A DNA stretch of 64,000 nucleotides. Source: Anaspis maculata (taxonomy: Eukaryota; Arthropoda; Insecta; Coleoptera; Scraptiidae). A program made the translations under genes and the position numbers. Where the stretch lies: NCBI GenBank assembly GCA_949128115.1, contig OX421963.1, positions 52,571,306-52,635,305 on the forward strand. The letters run 5' to 3'. A model generated the notes under the pieces. The model saw only the letters and a program-made list of their open reading frames with translations. It was not told the origin of the DNA and searched no databases. Shown one piece after another: positions 60,101 to 64,000 of the stretch; within the stretch, counting starts at the first letter, position 1; the number at the start of each line of letters is the position of its first letter.

Positions 60101-63100
60101 GGAAGAGAGGGGAAAGAGGGAGGGTACCATCTATTATCTTCGCCCCTAAAAATGTTTAAGAAAATGCGTTATTATTGTTCAGTAGAGACCTGTTTTAGTA
60201 AACTTTGACCCAAATTTTAACAAAATCGGTTGAACGGTGCGAAAGTTTTGCCAAAAAAAAAACGATTTTTTTGATTTCAACTTTGACAAACAGGGGAAAT
60301 TTTAAAGTTGGACATCAAACGTCGTCGACAAGATCACAACAATTCTATCAATGAATCACCGTATTTCATGTTGGCAAGTTACGCCGGTCTTAACTTACGT
60401 ATCAAACTTGAAATTGAACCGCAAACCGTACCTTTAAACATTGGAGTTTAATTTTGTAAATATACAATTAAGAAGACAATCAGCTTTTTTTTAGATCATA
60501 ATATATGCGTCCTATTAGTCATAGATGCGTGCAACACATAAATATTAAACAATGTAGATCTCATATCTACCTATTATATGGGACGACAATAGTCAATCTA
60601 TGCGAGACTATAATAAATCAATCCAGTGAGCAATCTCCTATATCAATATCCTATTTTTATTGATTGTTAATAACTATGTCAAACATAAAACAGGACGTGG
60701 GACTCCCACCTGCAACTGTTTACTACTCATGTGTGAAATCTAACCCGGAACCTGTAGATCCCGCACATTTTTTTGAACATGAAAAAATCTGATCGATTGA
60801 ATTGTAGCAATTATTTGAAGTATCCTGTCAACAATTACATTTTGGAATATTGAATCCTATATTGTCATCTAAATTTAGAACATTACATTTTGTTTTGATT
60901 TAATTAGATATTTTGAGATTGGAGGCAGAGGTAATTATTATAGTAGGTACCTAGTTATGGATATAAAATTCAACAGAGCAATCATTGCTCCACGTTTTCT
61001 TCTCAAATTTTAAAGCTGTCAGCAGAACATGACCAGAGGGGGCAAAACATTTTTGATGGGTGTGATCTGGTTTAATAATACTATTCAAAACTAATGAGCG
61101 ACTGAAACTTGGAAGTACCTACCTATCTGCTTCTTGAACAAAAATTCAGGTGGTATGGCATGGCCTGCAGGTCCGCTACAGTTTCTTCTTAGTTATTCCT
61201 TCCCAGATAGCACTGGACGTCCTACGGACATATTATTATTCTGTGAGTGTCCCCTGTACGCTCAGAGCGGCTCCGATGAAAAGGCCTCTTAATCGAGATT
61301 ATTTCATATCTTCATTAAACAGGTGAAATGAAAAAATTCCGAGGAAAACTAATTACAACCGAAGAAAGTCAGATGTTACGAGCGTCATTCTAGGGCTTTC
61401 ATGTGACATGCAAAACATTGGTGGAAAGAGGCCCTGTTCTTTGAGCCTGTATGGAAATTAATCAGTGCTAGCTGGCACGGCGTGACCGTAAGGTTGAACG
61501 GTGGAACTATTTTTGATAGCTCGACGAAATGTAAATCTAGTAGGTAACTAATGGTGATGTACCTAGTAACTTGTCTATGTACTTGAAATTAAAAAAAAAA
61601 CATGAGAAGCTCGAGGTCCCTTGGGCGGCCGAGGTCCCTGGGCTGTAGGCCCTATAAAGACCAAATGCTATAGTACGGCCCTGCCCCAATAGGGGCGAAA
61701 TACGTGTATGTGAAGTTCTGGTCTGATTCTGGTGGTCCGGTGTTGTTGTGTCGGGAAAGCTTTGGTCTGATTACCAAAATCGATCTCACGTTCCTACTTT
61801 ATTCTTCCGTCTGACGGCAGTAAAAGATCCGAAATAATTTTGATGCCAGTTGGAAGAAAGTCACCGGATTCGATTTGAGGACATTTTAGTCGGCGTAGTA
61901 TGGACAAGCGAATGTAGCGAATGTCGGCATTCGCTCACAAATGATTTTCTTCTTTTCTTCCAGAAAGCCACCTGATCCGCAGAGCCCCCTCGGCCTATTC
62001 CGATGGAGTCTACATGCTGGCTGGCCAGAACCGGCCGAGCCCCCGGAAGCTGAGCAGGCTCTTCATGAAAGGCCTGGATGGATTGGGTTCCATGAGCAAC
62101 CGAACCGCCTTGCTGGCCTTCTTCGGCCAACTAGTCACGTCCGAGGTCGTGATGGCCAGCGAAAGCGGGTGTCCCATAGAGATGCACCACATAGAAATCG
62201 AAAAGTGCGACGACGTGTACGACAAGGAGTGCCGAGGGGACAAGTACATCCCTTTTCACAGGGCAGGGTACGACCGGAAGACCGGTCAAAGTCCCAACAG
62301 CCCAAGAGAGCAGGTGCGTTTCTGATTTTGTCCCGGAGAAGAGTTTAGTCATGTTCTTGTTCAGTTGAACCAAGTATCCAGCTGGATAGACGGCAGCTTC
62401 ATCTACAGCACCAGCGAACCTTGGGTGAGTGCCATGCGGTCCTTCCAGAACGGCACGTTTCTCACGGACGCCAGTGGGAAAATGCCGGTGCCCAACTCTA
62501 TGCGCGTGCCTTTATTCAACAATCCCATTCCGCACGTCATGAAAATGCTGAGCACCGAAAGGCTGTTCTGTAAGTCACGAGCCGCATGCTAAAATATCCA
62601 TCCAGTATCTAGAACGACGTTTCAGTGCTGGGCGACCCACGTACAAACCAGAATCCAGCTTTGTTGACGGTGAGCATTCTGTTTTTTCGCTGGCACAATG
62701 TGATCGCCGCAAGAGTCCAACAAGAGCATCCCGATTGGAGCGACGAAGATATTTTCCAAAGATCGAGGCGGATTGTGATTGCAACGCTGCAGAACATAAT
62801 AGTTTACGAGTACCTTCCAGCGTTCTTGGGAGAATCTCTGCCTGGCTACGAAGGGTACAAACAAGACGTACATCCGGGGATCACTCACGTGTTCCAAACT
62901 GCGGCTTTTCGGTTCGGACATTCATTGATACCGCCAGGACTATACAGGAGAGATGGAAAGTGTAACTACAAGACAACAACGATGGGTTACTTGGCGTTGC
63001 GGCTGTGTTCTACTTGGTGGGATTCGAATGTAAGTAGTATTGATCACTACTAGGTGGCCAATACATAGTAAATATTTTTTTAGGACATCCTCAGCAATAA

Positions 63101-64000
63101 CTCTTTAGAAGAAATCCTAATGGGCATGATATCGCAACTGGCAGAACGTGAAGACTCCGTTCTCTGCTCTGACGTCAGAGACAAATTGTTTGGTCCAATG
63201 GAATTCACTCGTCGAGACTTGGGAGCTTTGAACATCATGCGTGGGAGGGATAACGGTCTTCCAGACTATAATACTGTCAGGTCTTACTACAACCTCCCGA
63301 AAATAAAGCAATGGACCGATATCAATCCCAAATTGTTTAAAGAAAAGCCGGAACTGCTGCGTCTTTTAGTAGCATCTTATTCAGATAACATCGATAACGT
63401 CGATGTTTACGTCGGAGGAATGCTTGAGAGCTATGGAGGACCTGGTGAACTCTTCTCAACAGTCATCAAGGACCAGTTCACAAGAATTCGTGACGCGGAT
63501 CGGTTTTGGTTCGAAAATGAAGCAAACGGGTAGGTGTTCTGCTCGTAAAAGCACATCTTTGGGCAAATAAGTTATTGTTTTATCCTAGTAGAGTGTTTGT
63601 GTTCTGAAGTACTCAAAGCTAACTTACTTTCATTCCAACTGGAGGCATCCTTAAAAACTAGATCCAAGTGGTGTAATCAGCTAGTCAGCTGTTTGACACC
63701 ATGATGATGCCAACTTTTTTAAGTGATCAACTGTTACGGCTAATCGCTTATTGGATCTATATCAATAGGTAAATTAATATAATAACGTGAATCTTTATCG
63801 CATGAATCTTGCAGCGTTTTTACCAAGGAAGAAATCGAGGAAATTCGCAAAATCACGCTGTGGGATGTCATCATCAACAGCACCAGCATTGAACCCAGCT
63901 TCATCCAGAAGAACGTGTTCTTTTGGATGGAAGGAGATCCGTGTCCGCAACCTATGCAATTAAACACGTCATTGATGGAACCGTGCAAAATTCTGAATGG
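42086..64000 (+). CDS. Duox: Dual oxidase, 5' part (7 exons, runs off window)
   Basis: Duox is a membrane NADPH oxidase that makes extracellular hydrogen peroxide; in insects it acts in gut immunity and cuticle cross-linking. Exons seen: 42086-42152, 54968-55048, 61964-62313, 62365-62569, 62626-63029, 63084-63529, 63815-64000. Junction phases 1,1,0,1,0,2 are consistent and give 579 codons. Residues 1-22 form a signal peptide; from about residue 30 the peroxidase-homology domain follows with family-typical stretches (RYDGWFNNLAHPDWGS, GDPRTNQNPAL, LPAFLGE, LGALNIMRGRDNGLPDYN, NVFFWMEGDPCPQPMQL). The position matching the proximal haem histidine is kept (H333 in AFRFGH), while the distal motif reads GQLVTSE (104-110) with no histidine. 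Several N-x-S/T sites fit an extracellular domain. Transmembrane, EF-hand, FAD and NADPH parts must lie beyond the window. Introns 1 and 2 are 12.8 and 6.9 kb, the others 51-285 bases. Confidence 0.95.
42969..43236. repeat. Foldback element in Duox intron 1
   Basis: Arms of about 100 bp (AATCGGTAAATGCGTATTAA..., TACAGCCCTCCAAAGTGAAA and complements). It abuts the TIR element that starts at 43247. Confidence 0.7.
43247..45476. mobile_element. TIR element, ends TAGTCCAGTAAA, duplication ATA
   Basis: Inverted ends of about 65-120 bp (TAGTCCAGTAAA, AACTAATTGCAACAGAAATA and complements) enclose 2.2 kb. ATA flanks both ends (43244-43246, 45477-45479). A smaller foldback lies inside at about 43777-44270. 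No transposase is recognised. The ends resemble those at 6053-9501. Confidence 0.82.
45723..46133. repeat. M1-family MITE, 411 bp
   Basis: Inverted ends CAGGGTGTTTCAGGGATGAT and complement, TA on both sides. It is shorter than the 575-bp copy at 57253, lacking its centre. Confidence 0.88.
46429..46680 (+). repeat. Dispersed repeat, copy 2 (TATAGTCCAGTCACTATG family)
   Basis: Same family as 2279-2530, same orientation. Confidence 0.7.
46681..47511. other. Duox intron 1: element fragments
   Basis: About 46890-46975 resembles the arm of the foldback at 53656-54920 (AGATGTCC...AAAATCGAC). About 47100-47283 is rich in GTTAAC/AACGATTAAC and ends GGTGCCCAGCTTTG, like the right end of a hAT element whose left end is not seen. 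Confidence 0.5.
47512..48617. mobile_element. Tc1/mariner-type element with long inverted arms
   Basis: Ends CAGTGAGGGGCAAAAGTAT and complement, flanked by TA (47510-47511, 48618-48619). Arms extend about 300 bp. The centre holds a broken transposase fragment. Confidence 0.85.
48034..48233 (+). pseudogene. Tc1/mariner-like transposase, C-terminal remnant
   Basis: Frame 1 reads WPARSADLTLLDYFLR, matching the conserved W-P-x-R-S-P-D-L-x-P-x-D-F-F-L segment of these transposases. After a shift of frame it continues GILKSKVHINRPQNLEDLKDQIREEC, the usual following region. A stop codon sits just before the first tryptophan. The catalytic D,D of the triad lie upstream and are missing, so it is dead. 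The position in the centre of a CAGTGAGG-ended element supports the call. Confidence 0.8.
48618..50032. other. Duox intron 1, unassigned
   Basis: A+T-rich. A repeated GAACGTGGAACG motif occurs near 49205, similar in style to 22840. Short open frames have no recognisable domains. Confidence 0.5.
50033..51683. mobile_element. Large foldback element, duplication TAA
   Basis: A 1.65-kb near-perfect inverted repeat with arms of about 810 bp meeting near 50850. Ends TAGTACAAGAAAGATAG and complement of TAGTACAGGAAAAATAG; TAA at 50030-50032 and 51684-51686. Opposite-strand frames mirror each other. A GCGCCGCGC-like box sits near 50645 and 51050. Confidence 0.88.
51684..53447. other. Duox intron 1, unassigned
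   Basis: No gene, inverted repeat or recognised element; many GTAGGTAC-like words as elsewhere in the window. Confidence 0.5.
53448..53545 (+). repeat. 27-bp minisatellite, about 3.5 units
   Basis: Unit TATATCTCCCTGGGCATTTT plus CCCGGAG; translated it gives a repeated GVYPPGHFP, but the frame has no other sign of coding. Confidence 0.75.
53656..54920. repeat. TA-flanked foldback element next to Duox exon 2
   Basis: Ends CCGGCTGATCATTTGAAAAC and near-complement; TA outside both. Arms of about 630 bp meet near 54365 and each contains two related C-rich blocks (CCCACCCCAACTTCGAAATT). The right end is 47 bases from the exon 2 boundary. Confidence 0.8.
54968..55048 (+). CDS. Duox: Duox exon 2 (start of peroxidase-homology domain)
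   Basis: This 81-base exon encodes residues 23-49 with RYDGWFNNLAHPDWGS, a hallmark of the Duox N-terminus. The acceptor is TTATTTCCAG and the donor GTAAGA; phase 1 in and out. A foldback transposon ends only 45 bases upstream of the exon. Confidence 0.93.
55049..55944. other. Duox intron 2, first part
   Basis: Unassigned A+T-rich intron sequence. Confidence 0.5.
55945..56225. repeat. Dispersed repeat, related to 17720-18475
   Basis: Carries GTGTCACCCCAAAACTTTCC, CGTCCCTTCGGGTGG and CCCGGTCTCGATAA boxes in the order opposite to 17.7-18.5 kb. Confidence 0.55.
56345..58140 (+). repeat. Tandem array, unit about 263 bp, five units
   Basis: The box GGGGGCGGAAGCTGGAGGCGG or variant recurs with its CGG-AGCTGG part at 56394, 56659, 56921, 57187 and 58022 (the last spacing includes a 577-bp insertion). 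Each unit also has GAATTAGATCGTTATGTCTT and GGGGGCGGCGTGTGGGAGCG boxes. Related, more diverged units follow to about 58390. Confidence 0.88.
57253..57827. repeat. M1-family MITE, complete 575-bp copy
   Basis: Ends CAGGGTGTTTCAGGGATGAT and complement, TA on both sides. Arms of about 270 bp. It is inserted into a unit of the 263-bp tandem array. Confidence 0.92.
58430..58516 (+). repeat. 3' end of a 2-kb-repeat relative
   Basis: GGACGGACGGACGGACGGAC, then AAAGC, then ATGCGCTAAAAA, the same order as the right end of copies A and B. The rest of the element is absent or too diverged. Confidence 0.6.
59321..59714 (+). repeat. Direct repeat pair, 116 bp each
   Basis: 59321-59436 and 59599-59714 are nearly identical (TTATCTACAAGCGTTAAATA ... 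TCTGACATTTACCA), offset 278 bp. Between them lies an inverted pair of ACTTTTAACAC-type boxes around a GC-rich TCGCGGGG/CCCCGC stem. Confidence 0.8.
59715..61963. other. Duox intron 2, last part
   Basis: No gene or recognised element in this stretch. Confidence 0.5.
61964..62313 (+). CDS. Duox: Duox exon 3 (peroxidase-homology domain)
   Basis: This exon encodes residues 50-166, including GQLVTSEVVMAS at 104-115, where true peroxidases carry their distal Asp-His pair, and several cysteines (119, 131, 139). The acceptor is TTTTCTTCCAG and the donor GTGCGT. The exon is clearly richer in G+C than its surroundings. Confidence 0.95.
62365..62569 (+). CDS. Duox: Duox exon 4 (peroxidase-homology domain)
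   Basis: This exon encodes residues 167-234, beginning LNQVSSWIDGSFIYS and containing an NGT glycosylation site. It is bounded by a 51-base and a 56-base intron and ends in phase 1; the split codon with exon 5 gives leucine. Confidence 0.95.
62626..63029 (+). CDS. Duox: Duox exon 5 (peroxidase-homology domain, proximal His)
   Basis: This exon encodes residues 235-369. It contains GDPRTNQNP (R240 at the catalytic arginine position, Q243 where myeloperoxidase has its haem-linking glutamate), LPAFLGE, and AFRFGH with H333 at the proximal haem-ligand position. The donor is GTAAGT; intron 5 is 54 bases. Confidence 0.96.
63084..63529 (+). CDS. Duox: Duox exon 6 (peroxidase-homology domain)
   Basis: This exon encodes residues 370-517 with the strongly family-typical LGALNIMRGRDNGLPDYN and VDVYVGGMLESYG stretches and an NNS glycosylation site. 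It ends in phase 2 at GTAGGT; the next intron is 285 bases. Confidence 0.96.
63815..64000 (+). CDS. Duox: Duox exon 7 (end of peroxidase-homology domain, cut by window end)
   Basis: This exon opens with the split glycine codon, then VFTKEEIEEIRKITLWDV and DPCPQPMQL. Two N-x-S/T sites are present. The frame is still open at the last base, so the exon continues outside the window toward the first transmembrane segment. Confidence 0.95.

Noticed and set aside
62671..62675. Possible donor GTGAGC after LLT in Duox exon 5
   Set aside because: The frame reads straight through into conserved Duox sequence (SILFFRWHN), so no intron is needed.

Overview
The window is nuclear DNA of an animal, almost certainly an arthropod and probably an insect. 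It holds spliced genes with GT-AG introns, some only 51-89 bases and others of 5-13 kb. An arthropod-type dual oxidase is present, and the A+T-rich introns and spacers are crowded with eukaryotic DNA transposons, LINE fragments and solo LTRs. The exact species or order cannot be settled from this sequence alone.

Two protein genes are supported, arranged head to head about 13 kb apart. On the minus strand (29066 down to 5556) lies a complete six-exon gene for a class A (rhodopsin-like) seven-transmembrane receptor of peptide-receptor type, 393 residues as spliced here. One of its introns appears to use a GC donor. On the plus strand (42086 to the window end) lies the 5' part of a dual oxidase gene (Duox): a signal-peptide exon, six further exons covering the extracellular peroxidase-homology domain, and then the window stops before the membrane/NADPH-oxidase part. 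The two genes have no evident functional link.

Everything else is repeat-derived or unassigned. Region 1-5.4 kb: MITEs, a decayed LINE, GC-rich motif clusters. Receptor intron 5 (5.9-10.9 kb): a four-level nest of DNA elements (foldback with 3-bp target duplication, then hAT with 8-bp duplication, then a TIR element, then a TA-flanked MITE). Intron 3 (11.4-19.5 kb): one copy of a 2-kb dispersed repeat, nested foldbacks and MITEs. Intron 2 (19.7-28.6 kb): two more copies of the 2-kb repeat in opposite orientation, two solo LTRs, and an element whose ends carry the heptamer CACAGTG with 5-bp CGTCG duplications (Transib-like). Intergenic 29-42 kb: two hAT elements with perfect 8-bp duplications, a TTAA-flanked MITE, a LINE inserted into a MITE, and a variant of the 2-kb repeat. 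Duox intron 1 (42.2-55 kb): several foldbacks, a decayed Tc1/mariner-type transposase, TA-flanked MITEs. Duox intron 2 (55-62 kb): a tandem array of about 263-bp units split by a MITE.

Boundaries of the mobile elements were found by reading terminal inverted repeats and matching target duplications by eye. Superfamily names follow from those hallmarks, not from database comparison. No tRNA, rRNA or CRISPR array was seen.
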